Shown here piece by piece: positions 55,998 through 64,000 of a stretch of DNA of 64,000 nt (the stretch's first letter is position 1; each line of letters starts with the position of its first letter). The notes under the pieces are model-generated. The model did no database searches, was not told the origin of the DNA, and saw only the letters and a program-made list of their open reading frames with translations. Location: positions 54,550 through 118,549 of the forward strand of contig CAIZFE010000022.1 of NCBI GenBank assembly GCA_903932145.1. The letters run 5' to 3'. The position numbers were made by a program, and so were the translations under genes. This stretch comes from an uncultured Rhodopila sp. (lineage in GTDB: Bacteria > Pseudomonadota > Alphaproteobacteria > Acetobacterales > Acetobacteraceae).

Positions 55998-56576
55998 TCA
56001 GGCCGCCAGCGATCCGCGGATCGGCGACACCGGCAAATCCGTCTTACGCGTCAGGAAGTCCGACCCTGGCGTCCCGGCGCGCAATTGAGCCAGAATCGCG
56101 TCCGGATCGTATTCCACCCCGATCGCGTTGGCGCTGAAACCCGGCCCGTGCATGTAAGCGTTGGCCGCCTCGCTCGATGTAAACGCATCCACCTGTAGTT
56201 CCATTTGGTTGCCGTCAGGATCGGCATAATACATCGACATCGTGACCCCGTGATGCACGCACCAATACGGCACAATCCCCTTTTCCTTCAGTTGAGCATA
56301 GTTCTCGAACAGATCCTCGATCGACCCGTACGTGTAGGCAACGTGATCGACACCGACCGCGCCGCGCCGATCCGCTTCGGTGGCTTCGGGCTGGACCACG
56401 GACAGGTTGATCAACGCGATGCGATGATGCTCATCGTCGTAGGTCAGGAAGGCCAGAACGGGGTTGGCGTATTGCACCCTGGCGTCGAACACCGTCTCGT
56501 ACCAACGGGTCATCTCGTCGAAACGCCGTGTGCGATACACGACATGCACGAATTGAGCGGGGCGGATGCGGGCCAT
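55998..56576 (-). CDS. VOC-family extradiol-dioxygenase-like protein
   Basis: A 192-residue vicinal-oxygen-chelate protein with metal-binding positions His (FVHVVYR), His (GVDHVAYT) and Glu (QMELQVD). This is the pattern of type I extradiol ring-cleavage dioxygenases of small size. A downstream HpaB-type hydroxylase gene suggests hydroxylation followed by ring cleavage, but the substrate is unknown. Confidence 0.82.
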   Translation of the reverse strand: MARIRPAQFVHVVYRTRRFDEMTRWYETVFDARVQYANPVLAFLTYDDEHHRIALINLSVVQPEATEADRRGAVGVDHVAYTYGSIEDLFENYAQLKEKGIVPYWCVHHGVTMSMYYADPDGNQMELQVDAFTSSEAANAYMHGPGFSANAIGVEYDPDAILAQLRAGTPGSDFLTRKTDLPVSPIRGSLAA

Positions 56577-56701
56577 GATGGTTGTTTCCCTTTTCTAGAC
56601 TGTCCTGGACTTGGCGAACCAGTGTTCCGGGTTGACCGCCCATCGTCAAACCGAGCGGACAAGCCAACTATGGCACCGGGAGGCGAACGCGGCTTGATAT
56701 A

Positions 56702-58273
56702 TTATGACCGGCTGCCTCGCATCAAATGGTAGCTCAGATCGCCCGGATCGGTCAGGTCCGGCACTGTCCAGCCGTTCAAATCGTATTCCGCCATGCACTG
56801 TTCCGCAAAGCCGGTGAACTTTGCCGCGTTCCCCGACGCCTGCGCGCCGAACAGGGCATAGCGGCGGATTTCCTCGGTCGAGCCGGCATAGTTGATCTCG
56901 TATAATTCATGCCGGCCGCCGAATTCCGATGCGAGGCTGTCCCACAGCAACTTCATTAATTTGACGCGTTCCTCCGCGCTGTAGCCATTCGATCCGCGCA
57001 GATATTTGTCCAGATACGGCCGAATTTCAGGATTGGCGAAGTCTCTCGCATGGCTGTTCAGGTAAATCAGCCCGGAGGCCACGGTCTGTTCGATGATGTA
57101 TTTGATCTTGGTATAGGCGATGGTGGCAAGAATCATATACGAATTGACCGGATCCATGTTCGGCTGCACGTAGTCGCCAACCCACGGCCGGGGATCGCGC
57201 ACCATCGCATCCGACAGGCCCCAGAACATGTTGCGCCAGGCGATCACTTCGCCAACGTTGGCCTGGACACCGCGATAATCCTTGGTGCCGGACGCCTCCA
57301 CCGCCTTCAGCAACAGCCCGGAGATAAAGTCCAACTTCACCGCCAACCGGGTGCAGCCATGGACGCCGAACCGGGGCAGGAATCCGGTGCGGGGGAAGAA
57401 GTTGTTGGCCTTCTTGACGTCGCCGTAAACAAAAACGTTCTCCCATGGGATCAGGACTTCATCCATGATGAAGATCGCATCGTTCTCATCCAGCCGGCTG
57501 GACAGCGGATAGTCGAACGGACTGCCCATCGCCGTCGCGGTCATTTCGTAGGACGTGCGGCAGATGAATTTGACGCCGGGGGCGTTGGTCGGGACCATGA
57601 ACACCGCCGCGAACGCCTTGTCCTGCAACGGGATCAACCCGTGGTGTGCCACGAACGTGTAGTTGGTCAGCACCGACCCCGTCGCGACCACTTTCGCTCC
57701 CGACACAACGATCCCGGCGTCCGTCTCCCGCACCACATGCGCGCACACGTCGGCGACCTGATCCGGCCCTTTGTCGCGATCCACCGGCGGGTGAATAATC
57801 GCGTGATTGATGAACGGCACCCTCTCCTGGCTGAATTTATACCAGCGCCGGGCGTTGTCTTGATACGGATCGTAGAAGTCGGCGTTGGCACCGAGCGTGG
57901 CCAGAAACGCCGCCTTGTAATCCGGCGAGCGGCCCATCCAGCCATATGTGACCCGAGCCCATTCGGCGATCGCATCGCGCCCGGCGATGAGATCCTCGGC
58001 CGTTTTCGGCGCCTTGAAGAACGCATGCGTCATGCCGCCATTGCCGGTGTCGGTCGGCACCATGATCTTCGACGAGCGCTCCGGATCGTGCATCGCGTCG
58101 TATAATCGGGCGACCATGCGGGCGGTGTTGCGGAAGGCGGGGTGTTCGGTGACCTTGGCCACCCGCTCGCCGTAGATATAAACCACGCGGCCGTCGTCCA
58201 GTGACTCCAGGTATTCCGCCCCGGTCATCGGCGCTGTCACCGTGGCTCGGCCAATGGACAGATTGTCCGGCAT
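56702..58273 (-). CDS. 4-hydroxyphenylacetate 3-hydroxylase (HpaB) family protein
   Basis: A 523-residue FADH2-dependent monooxygenase or related dehydratase of the HpaB fold, with [14 protein letters not shown] and the segment [15 protein letters not shown]. It would need a flavin reductase (HpaC type), not seen nearby. ATG 58273 follows a GGGTGGG site. The neighbouring VOC protein is on the same strand, 125 bases downstream. The substrate is probably a phenol, but related 4-hydroxybutyryl-CoA dehydratase-like enzymes share the fold. Confidence 0.85.
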   Translation of the reverse strand: MPDNLSIGRATVTAPMTGAEYLESLDDGRVVYIYGERVAKVTEHPAFRNTARMVARLYDAMHDPERSSKIMVPTDTGNGGMTHAFFKAPKTAEDLIAGRDAIAEWARVTYGWMGRSPDYKAAFLATLGANADFYDPYQDNARRWYKFSQERVPFINHAIIHPPVDRDKGPDQVADVCAHVVRETDAGIVVSGAKVVATGSVLTNYTFVAHHGLIPLQDKAFAAVFMVPTNAPGVKFICRTSYEMTATAMGSPFDYPLSSRLDENDAIFIMDEVLIPWENVFVYGDVKKANNFFPRTGFLPRFGVHGCTRLAVKLDFISGLLLKAVEASGTKDYRGVQANVGEVIAWRNMFWGLSDAMVRDPRPWVGDYVQPNMDPVNSYMILATIAYTKIKYIIEQTVASGLIYLNSHARDFANPEIRPYLDKYLRGSNGYSAEERVKLMKLLWDSLASEFGGRHELYEINYAGSTEEIRRYALFGAQASGNAAKFTGFAEQCMAEYDLNGWTVPDLTDPGDLSYHLMRGSRS

Positions 58274-58389
58274 AACGCCCACCCCCCCTGTGTTTGCCCG
58301 GACTATCCACCGGTCCCGGCGCATTCGGCAACCCACCCCACCCGAAACGCTTGTTTCCCGGGACCGCAAGTCACTATAGCATTTGGGAC

Positions 58390-59340
58390 ATGCCCCGCGG
58401 TGACCTGTTCCCTGAGATCGGCCCTTACGAGACCGGCTATCTGCCGTTGTCCTCCAACCATGTCATGTACTGGGAGCAAGCCGGCAATCCGAACGGCCGC
58501 CCGGTCCTGTTCCTGCACGGCGGCCCGGGCGCCGGCGCCGGCGCGGTGCACCGCCGCTTCTTCGATCCCAACCATTGGCGGATCATCATTTTCGACCAGC
58601 GCGGGGCAGGGCGCTCCCGCCCGCTGGGTGGTCTCGATAACAACAGCACGCCTGATCTGGTCGCCGACATCGAAATCCTGCGCCGCCATCTGGCGATTGA
58701 GCGCTTCCTGCTGTTCGGCGGCTCCTGGGGTTCCACCCTGGCACTGGCCTACGCCCAGGCGCATCCCGAACGTGTCGGGGGAGCGGTCCTGCGCGGCGTG
58801 TTCCTGGGACGCGCGCAAGAAGTGGAGTGGTTCCTGCACGGCATGGGTGCGGTTTTCCCGGAAGCCCACGCCGCCTTCGCCGGCTTCCTGCCGGAACATG
58901 AGCGCGCCGACCTGCTGGGCGCTTACCTGCGCCGGCTGGTTGACCCCGACCCGTCCGTCCACCTGCCCGCTGCCCGCGCCTGGTCGGTGTATGAGGGCAC
59001 CTGCAGCACGCTGCTGCCGAGCCCGGAAACCGTCAGCGGCTTCTCTCAGGATCGCACCGCGCTCGGCCTCGCTCGGATTGAGGCGTTCTACTTCGCCCAC
59101 AAGCTGTTCCTCCCCGAAAAGGGGCTGCTGGGCCACATGGACCGGATCAGCCACATCCCGGCCGAGATCGTGCAAGGCCGCTACGACATGATCTGCCCGG
59201 CGGTGAGCGCGTTCGATCTGGCGGCGTCGTGGCGCAATGCGCGCATGACGATTGTGCCGGATGCGGGACACTCGGCGCTGGAACCGGGGATACGGCGCGC
59301 GTTGGTCGCGGCGGTGGAGCGGTTCCGTGGGACGCGGTAA
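58390..59340 (+). CDS. pip: Proline iminopeptidase
   Basis: A 316-residue S33 alpha/beta hydrolase with HGGPGAGAG oxyanion motif, nucleophile Ser in [19 protein letters not shown], and catalytic His in DAGHSA. It removes N-terminal proline from peptides. ATG 58390 begins the family's normal N-terminus; the frame is open from 58294. Divergent to the HpaB-type gene. Confidence 0.92.
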   Translation: MPRGDLFPEIGPYETGYLPLSSNHVMYWEQAGNPNGRPVLFLHGGPGAGAGAVHRRFFDPNHWRIIIFDQRGAGRSRPLGGLDNNSTPDLVADIEILRRHLAIERFLLFGGSWGSTLALAYAQAHPERVGGAVLRGVFLGRAQEVEWFLHGMGAVFPEAHAAFAGFLPEHERADLLGAYLRRLVDPDPSVHLPAARAWSVYEGTCSTLLPSPETVSGFSQDRTALGLARIEAFYFAHKLFLPEKGLLGHMDRISHIPAEIVQGRYDMICPAVSAFDLAASWRNARMTIVPDAGHSALEPGIRRALVAAVERFRGTR

Positions 59341-59585
59341 CTCCATAGGCGGGGCACAATTATCAGGCTCCTCGCTCCATGGACCGGCAAATCTACCCAT
59401 CATTTTGACGAACTGGATATGGCGGAGATCCGCCAGAACGGTCAGTTCGAGAAGAGGCAGAGCTGAGCCCATTGCTGCCGTTTGAACGAGCGGCACCGTT
59501 TCTTCAAATCGGTCGTTTATAGGTGCGGCGCCAACTCGCTGTGCCGGTTGCACGGTCCCCCGTCCCGGGAATCGAGTTCTGAGTC

Positions 59586-60185
59586 TTATTCCCTGAACGA
59601 TTTCGAACCGCTGACGAACCGACTGCCCGGAATATAGAATCGCAGGAGGCGGTCCGCATCCCGTGAAATCCCAATCCTAACGCTCTGCCCGATTTCGTCG
59701 GGTTTGTCGTTGCTGCATCTCAGCCACAGAGGGCCTTCGCGGCAAAGATCGAGCCCATCCAGCAAACGATCAATTCGCAAGGCGGCTGTGAGCCTTCCCG
59801 GCCCTCGGGCCAGGTCGCGTATGCGCTCGATGCCGCGATTTACCCGCATGATCGGGATCCCTTCGAGCGGCTCTAGGGCCCTGATCAGGACGCCGGCGCC
59901 GATCCCGGGCATCTCGCTCGAGACATTCAACATGTAGGAGATGCCGTAGGCGAGATAAACATAGGCGTGCCCGGGCTCAAGAAACAGCGAACGATTGCGC
60001 GGGGTCATTCCCCGGTAGGTGTGGCCGGCGGCGTCGCCGACGACATACGCCTCGGTTTCGACAATCCGACCGCTGGCGACGCCTTCAGGCAACTCGCGCA
60101 CCACTACTTTGCCAATGAGATAGCGGGCAAGAGAAACCGTATCAATCGGCAACTCCGAGCGAGCGAGTGGAAGATGGCCATCCAT
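59586..60185 (-). CDS. DNA-3-methyladenine glycosylase (AAG/MPG type)
   Basis: A 199-residue base-excision enzyme with the catalytic segment VETEAYVVGDAAGHTYRGMTPRN and YVYLAYGISYMLNV. It removes alkylated and deaminated purines from DNA. Length is normal for bacterial members. Next to a SnoaL-like gene on the same strand, 13 bases apart. Confidence 0.92.
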   Translation of the reverse strand: MDGHLPLARSELPIDTVSLARYLIGKVVVRELPEGVASGRIVETEAYVVGDAAGHTYRGMTPRNRSLFLEPGHAYVYLAYGISYMLNVSSEMPGIGAGVLIRALEPLEGIPIMRVNRGIERIRDLARGPGRLTAALRIDRLLDGLDLCREGPLWLRCSNDKPDEIGQSVRIGISRDADRLLRFYIPGSRFVSGSKSFRE

Positions 60186-60198
60186 AGGGCGGCCGGTT

Positions 60199-60579
60199 TC
60201 ATTTCGTTCGCTCTACCAATTGGGCGCGCGAAGGTCCGGGCTCGAACGGGTCGCCAAAGTATTGGGTCTCGCGGGCGACCTTTCCATCCAGGAACTCCAT
60301 GACGCTAACGGAATAAGACGGCCGGCCGTCATAAGTCAGAATGAATTCCGAGACCCAGAGGTCGCCTCTGCCGACGATGCGGCGTACAGTAAAGCGCTTG
60401 GCATTTGGCTGAGCGACGCGAGATGCCTGGATGTTGTGCCGACCCCTGATGCGCTCGCCCGATTGCGGGTATTCGAGCACTGCGTCCTCTCGGTAAATAT
60501 CGTGTTCAACATCGAAGTCATTGGCGTCCGAGGCGGCCCAATGGCGGCTCAATGCCTCTCGAATCCCATTCTCATCCAT
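60199..60579 (-). CDS. SnoaL-like (NTF2 fold) protein
   Basis: A 126-residue protein with an N-terminal helix (MDENGIREALSRHWAASDANDF) and the NTF2/SnoaL pattern AVLEYPQSGERIRGR and YSVSVMEFLDGKVARETQYF. The frame is open from 60711, but ATG 60579 with GGAAG upstream marks the fold start. Function of this single-domain family varies; substrate unknown. Confidence 0.85.
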   Translation of the reverse strand: MDENGIREALSRHWAASDANDFDVEHDIYREDAVLEYPQSGERIRGRHNIQASRVAQPNAKRFTVRRIVGRGDLWVSEFILTYDGRPSYSVSVMEFLDGKVARETQYFGDPFEPGPSRAQLVERTK

Positions 60580-60732
60580 CTTGCTGCTTCCGTTACTTTG
60601 GGCTGTGATCGCGATCCTGCGCTTGCCTCGTGCCGACATGGGTCGGAACGCGGCAATGCCATCCGTCGACGCTGTGATAGGCGGCGCGGTAGCCTTAGAG
60701 TATTTCGCCATTTAACCCAGCAGGAGGAGGAA

Positions 60733-62106
60733 ATGACAGGCTACGACGCGATTGTTATCGGAACCGGGCAATCTGGACCACCACTTGCACGACGACTGGC
60801 GGGTGCGGGCATGAAAGTTGCGATCATCGAACGCGCACGCTTCGGCGGCACCTGCGTCAATACCGGCTGTACGCCCACGAAAACGCTGGTCGCCAGCGCC
60901 TACGCCGCACACCTCGCGCGCCGCGGAGCGGACTATGGATTCATTACCGGGGACATCAAGGTCGATATGAAGCGTGTCAAAGTGCGCAAGGATTATGTCG
61001 TTGGCCTTTTCAACCGCGGCGTCGAGCGATCTCTCAAAAGCCTCGAAAACAGCAAGGTCTATGAAGGCCATGCGAGGTTCGTGTCGCCGCGTGAGGTGCA
61101 GGTCGGCACCGAAATTCTGAGCGCCGACCGGATTTTCATCAATGTCGGTGCCCGCGCTTCTGTGCCCGCAATCTCTGGTCTGGATCAGGTCGATATCCTC
61201 ACCAACAGTTCAATGATGGACGTCGACTTTCTGCCCGACCATCTGTTGATACTGGGCGGCAGCTACATCGGCCTGGAGTTCGGTCAGATGTATCGGCGCT
61301 TCGGCAGCGCCGTCACCATTATAGAGGCCGGTCCGCGGCTTATTGCGCGTGAAGACGAGGACGTATCGGAAGCAATCGCCGGGTTTCTGACGAAAGAAGG
61401 CGTGTCGGTTCGCGTGAATGCGAAATGTCTGCGCGCCCGCAAGGACGGTAACGATATCGTCATGACCGTTGATTGCGGCGGCACGTCCGAGATCCGTGGC
61501 TCGCACTTGCTGATTGCAACGGGGCGTCGGCCGAATACGGACGATCTCGGGCTTGAGCGCGCGGGCGTCAACCGTGACGCGCGCGGATACATCATTGTCG
61601 ATGACGAACTCCGCACGAGCACGTCCGGGATCTGGGCCCTTGGCGATTGCAACGGAAGAGGCGCCTTCACCCACACGTCCTGGAACGATTACGAGATTGT
61701 CGCCGCCAATCTGCTCGATGGCGAGCATCGGCGGGTGAGTGATCGCATTCCTGCCTATGCGCTCTACACCGATCCGCCGCTGGGCAGAGCCGGCATGACG
61801 GCGGCAAACGCTCGAACAAGTGGCCGCCGCACACTGATCGGCAAGATCGCAATGGAGAACGTGTCCCGCGCGTTTGAGAAGGGCGAGACGGAGGGCTTCA
61901 TGAAAATCCTGGTCGATGCAGACACAAAGGAAATCCTGGGCGCGGCATTTCTGGGTGTTAGCGGCGACGAGGTCATCCACTGTGTGCTCGACGTCATGTA
62001 CGCGAAGGCACCCTATACAGTAATTAAGCGCGCCATGCACATCCATCCCACAGTCGCGGAGTTCTTGCCCGTCATTCTGAACGATCTCGACCTCCTCCAA
62101 CCGTAA
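60733..62106 (+). CDS. Pyridine nucleotide-disulfide oxidoreductase, mercuric-reductase-like
   Basis: A 457-residue FAD flavoenzyme: GTGQSGPPLARRLAGAG FAD motif, redox-active GGTCVNTGCTPTK (Cys-x4-Cys), NAD(P)-binding GGSYIGLEFGQMYRRFG, and a C-terminal HPTVAEFLP with the catalytic His. ATG 60733 follows a strong AGGAGGAGG; a longer frame upstream overlaps the minus-strand gene. The N-terminal metal-binding domain of MerA is absent and no mer operon is nearby, so it is more likely a general disulfide or quinone reductase than true MerA. Confidence 0.9.
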   Translation: MTGYDAIVIGTGQSGPPLARRLAGAGMKVAIIERARFGGTCVNTGCTPTKTLVASAYAAHLARRGADYGFITGDIKVDMKRVKVRKDYVVGLFNRGVERSLKSLENSKVYEGHARFVSPREVQVGTEILSADRIFINVGARASVPAISGLDQVDILTNSSMMDVDFLPDHLLILGGSYIGLEFGQMYRRFGSAVTIIEAGPRLIAREDEDVSEAIAGFLTKEGVSVRVNAKCLRARKDGNDIVMTVDCGGTSEIRGSHLLIATGRRPNTDDLGLERAGVNRDARGYIIVDDELRTSTSGIWALGDCNGRGAFTHTSWNDYEIVAANLLDGEHRRVSDRIPAYALYTDPPLGRAGMTAANARTSGRRTLIGKIAMENVSRAFEKGETEGFMKILVDADTKEILGAAFLGVSGDEVIHCVLDVMYAKAPYTVIKRAMHIHPTVAEFLPVILNDLDLLQP

Positions 62107-62132
62107 TGTTCGCCCGCAACGATCCGCCTGCG

Positions 62133-62590
62133 TCATTGCGACTTTAACACGGCGGAGAAGAACCGGGTCATGGCATCGCGCGCCAGCTCCCGAGCTTCGG
62201 GGTCTGGCCGCACATGAATGACTCCACACTTCCGTCGGTTCGCGTCCGGATCCGGGAACTCGTAGGCGTCCGTGAAGGTATCGAAGATATGCGTCGCACC
62301 CGCCGTCGTAATCGTCCGCGTCGCCAACCATGATCCGGACAGGCGCGTCAACGAGGTCCGCTCCCGATACATGATTGTAAAGCCAACAGACCGGTTATAG
62401 CGCGACAGCCGCCTTGAAATGCACGCCGGGGCCGAGAATAGCATCGCTGTTGTGCCGGATCATCGTGAGCAGAGTTTCAATGCCTCCCATTGATGCCCCC
62501 AGGATACCAACACGCGAGGCGTCGATGTCTGGCCGCGGGATGAGCAGGTGGTAAGCCCCGGCGATAACGGTCACGCCATGGATCCACCGC
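62133..62590 (-). pseudogene. Remnant of a dienelactone-hydrolase-like gene
   Basis: Fragments of one alpha/beta hydrolase can be read in sequence: WIHGVTVIAGAYHLLIP, then GILGASMGGIETLL (nucleophile Ser), a stop TAA at 62395-62397 where TAC is expected, then PVCWLYNHVSGADLV, a frame change near 62300, and finally THIFDTFTDAYEFPDPD to the end. The N-terminal part of the gene is missing beyond about 62590. Dienelactone hydrolases act downstream of ring cleavage, which fits the neighbourhood. Confidence 0.6.
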
Positions 62591-62710
62591 TACCGGTCCG
62601 CTGCGACCCACCACAACCCCACCCGGGGACAAATCATTGACACGCGCCACGACCCGGGTATGGCGTTGCGGCAAGGACGAACAACGCCCACCACATGAGG
62701 GACGACGAAC

Positions 62711-63913
62711 ATGAGCGCTGCGCTCGAACTGCCCGCCAGCACCTTTGACCCGACCGCCGACCCGGTCGCGCAGGCCCGCGCCATCGCGCCGCTGTTGCGC
62801 GCCGAGGGACCGAAAATCGAGGCCCTGGGCCAGTTGACTCCCGCCGTTGTGGAATCGCTCCACGCCAGCGGTCTGTATCGCACGCTGCTGCCCCGCCAGT
62901 TGAACGGCTACGGCGCCGGCCTCGCAACCTTCGGGCAGGTGCTGGAAATCCTTGCCGGAGCGGACGCGTCCACCACTTGGTGCCTCGGGCAGGCGGTCGG
63001 TTGCTCCATGGCCTCGGCCTATGTCGATCCGGCGGTGGCGCGCGACATCTGGGGTGACGACCCGCGCGGCGTTCTCGCCTGGGGCTTTCTCCAGCAAGCC
63101 ACGGCGAAAATGGTGCCGGGGGGCTATAGCGTCACCGGCAAATGGGGATTCGCCAGTGGCGGCCACCACGCAAGCTGGATGGGCGCGCATTGTCATGTCG
63201 AACTCCCCGACGGCTCCATCCTGAAGGACGCCAACGGCACCAGGATCGAGCGCACCATGCTGGTGCCTCAAAGCCAACTGAACTGGATCAATAACTGGGA
63301 TGTGGTTGGCTTGCGCGGCACCGGCAGCGACGGCTACACGCTGACCGACGTGTTCGTGCCGGAGGCCTACAGCCTGCGCCGCGACACCGACTCCGAACGG
63401 CGCATTGACGATCCGTTCTTCCAGTTTACCACCACCAGCGCCTATTCCTCCGGCTTCGCGTTCGTTTCGATGGGCATCGCGCGCAGCATGCTGGACGCGC
63501 TGAAAGACCTGGCTCAGGCGAAAACACCGTCCAACACCTCCCGCACACTGCGCGACAGCCCGGTGATGCACCACCTCGTGGCGCAGAATGAGGCCAAGCT
63601 GCGCTCCGCCCGCGCCTTCGTGCTGGAAACGATCCGCGATGCTGAGGACTGCATTCGACGCACCGGCTCGCTGGACCTGGAAAACCGGATTCTGATGCGG
63701 CTGTCCTCCACCACCGCGATCCAGCACGCCAAGCAGGTCGCCGAATTCGCCTATCACGAGGCCGGCGCGACCGCGATCTTCGCCAGCAACGTGTTCGAAC
63801 AGAAAATGCGCGACATCCACGCCTCGGCGCAGCAGTTGCAGGGGCGCACAGGGCACATCGAAATCTGCGGCCAATATTTTCTGGGATTCACCCCGGCGGC
63901 GCGGCATCTTTAG
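62711..63913 (+). CDS. Acyl-CoA dehydrogenase-fold flavin monooxygenase (HsaA/DszC-like)
   Basis: A 400-residue protein of the group D flavin monooxygenase type in the acyl-CoA dehydrogenase fold, with GGYSVTGKWGFASGGHHASW and WDVVGLRGTGSDGYTLTDVFVPE. Members such as HsaA and DszC hydroxylate phenols or thiophenes with reduced flavin from a partner reductase. No reductase is in the remaining 87 bases. Substrate unknown. Start has a GAGGGACG site. Confidence 0.82.
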   Translation: MSAALELPASTFDPTADPVAQARAIAPLLRAEGPKIEALGQLTPAVVESLHASGLYRTLLPRQLNGYGAGLATFGQVLEILAGADASTTWCLGQAVGCSMASAYVDPAVARDIWGDDPRGVLAWGFLQQATAKMVPGGYSVTGKWGFASGGHHASWMGAHCHVELPDGSILKDANGTRIERTMLVPQSQLNWINNWDVVGLRGTGSDGYTLTDVFVPEAYSLRRDTDSERRIDDPFFQFTTTSAYSSGFAFVSMGIARSMLDALKDLAQAKTPSNTSRTLRDSPVMHHLVAQNEAKLRSARAFVLETIRDAEDCIRRTGSLDLENRILMRLSSTTAIQHAKQVAEFAYHEAGATAIFASNVFEQKMRDIHASAQQLQGRTGHIEICGQYFLGFTPAARHL

Positions 63914-63928
63914 GCGGCGCGACCCGTC

Positions 63929-64000
63929 GTCATGGCCCGGCTTGTCCGGGCCACCTGTGGGCTGACGGTGCCGCGATAGGTGGCCCGGACAAGCCGGGCC
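63929..64000. repeat. Second copy of the paired-palindrome repeat, cut by the window end
   Basis: Begins GTCATGGCCCGGCTTGTCC and shows the same outer-arm design as 39733-39809, with the right arm starting at 63979 and running off the window. The central spacer differs. Lies just after the monooxygenase stop. Confidence 0.75.

Noticed and set aside
60220..60732. Extended N-terminus of the disulfide oxidoreductase
   Set aside because: It overlaps the SnoaL-like gene on the other strand, and the AGGAGGAGG site marks the start at 60733.
62477..63907. 476-codon minus-strand frame
   Set aside because: Antisense to a clear flavin monooxygenase; composition typical of a shadow frame.
1..64000. CRISPR arrays, tRNA and rRNA genes, phage integrase
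   Set aside because: I looked for regularly spaced repeats, cloverleaf-like tails and integrase motifs and found none that I could support.

Overview
The window is high-GC DNA from an alphaproteobacterium. The conserved rpsA-sppA-ihfB-lapA-pyrF-trpF block, the orphan CoxG/CoxD pair, the many CoA and aromatic-acid genes and the MtrA/MtrB-type respiratory cluster best fit an Acetobacteraceae-like member of the Rhodospirillales/Acetobacterales. That placement is inference from gene content. I saw no rRNA, tRNA or CRISPR array.

Layout: (1) 0.2-3.5 kb, a branched-chain amino-acid type ABC importer whose two ATPases are fused in one protein. (2) 3.5-8.8 kb, minus strand, an electron-transfer operon: NapE-like peptide, tetraheme NapC/NirT quinol dehydrogenase, ethylbenzene-dehydrogenase-type periplasmic heme protein, decaheme MtrA/PioA cytochrome and MtrB/PioB outer-membrane barrel. 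(3) 9-15 kb, a respiration and stress neighbourhood: MocR regulator, CcmI, universal stress protein, phasin-like protein, CBS protein and KirBac channel. Three FNR-type boxes (10588, 13083, 13698) lie here. (4) 15-25 kb, mixed genes: CoxG-CoxD, a decayed ATPase/DUF4276 pair, TauD dioxygenase, cupredoxin plus multicopper oxidase, LLM flavin oxidoreductase and a diguanylate cyclase. (5) 25-34 kb, CoA and amide metabolism: SDR, CaiB CoA transferase, TPR protein with a repeat-disrupted start, crotonase, PAP2, alpha/beta hydrolase and two tandem M20 hydrolases. (6) 34-37.7 kb, a calpain-like protease with C-terminal repeats. (7) 38-43 kb, the housekeeping rpsA-to-trpF operon. (8) 43-45.7 kb, two toxin-antitoxin-like pairs and a NucS-like nuclease. 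(9) 45.8-49 kb, a two-subunit CoA transferase, a large inverted repeat, an RlmM-like methyltransferase and DUF423. (10) 49-53.4 kb, a type III restriction-modification locus with a G10 tract in mod and a nonsense codon in res. (11) 53.4-64 kb, decayed genes, a diheme cytochrome, then an aromatic-catabolism-like set: VOC dioxygenase, HpaB-type hydroxylase, broken dienelactone hydrolase and DszC/HsaA-like flavin monooxygenase. Proline iminopeptidase, 3-methyladenine glycosylase and a mercuric-reductase-like enzyme are interspersed.

How it fits together: quinol electrons could pass from NapC through the EB_dh cytochrome and MtrA/MtrB across the outer membrane, or run inward. CcmI helps mature c-type cytochromes, and nearby genes carry FNR-type boxes, which suggests an oxygen-regulated neighbourhood. 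The second theme is sequence instability: a homopolymer in mod, a decanucleotide repeat at a start region, three in-frame amber codons and palindromic dispersed elements.
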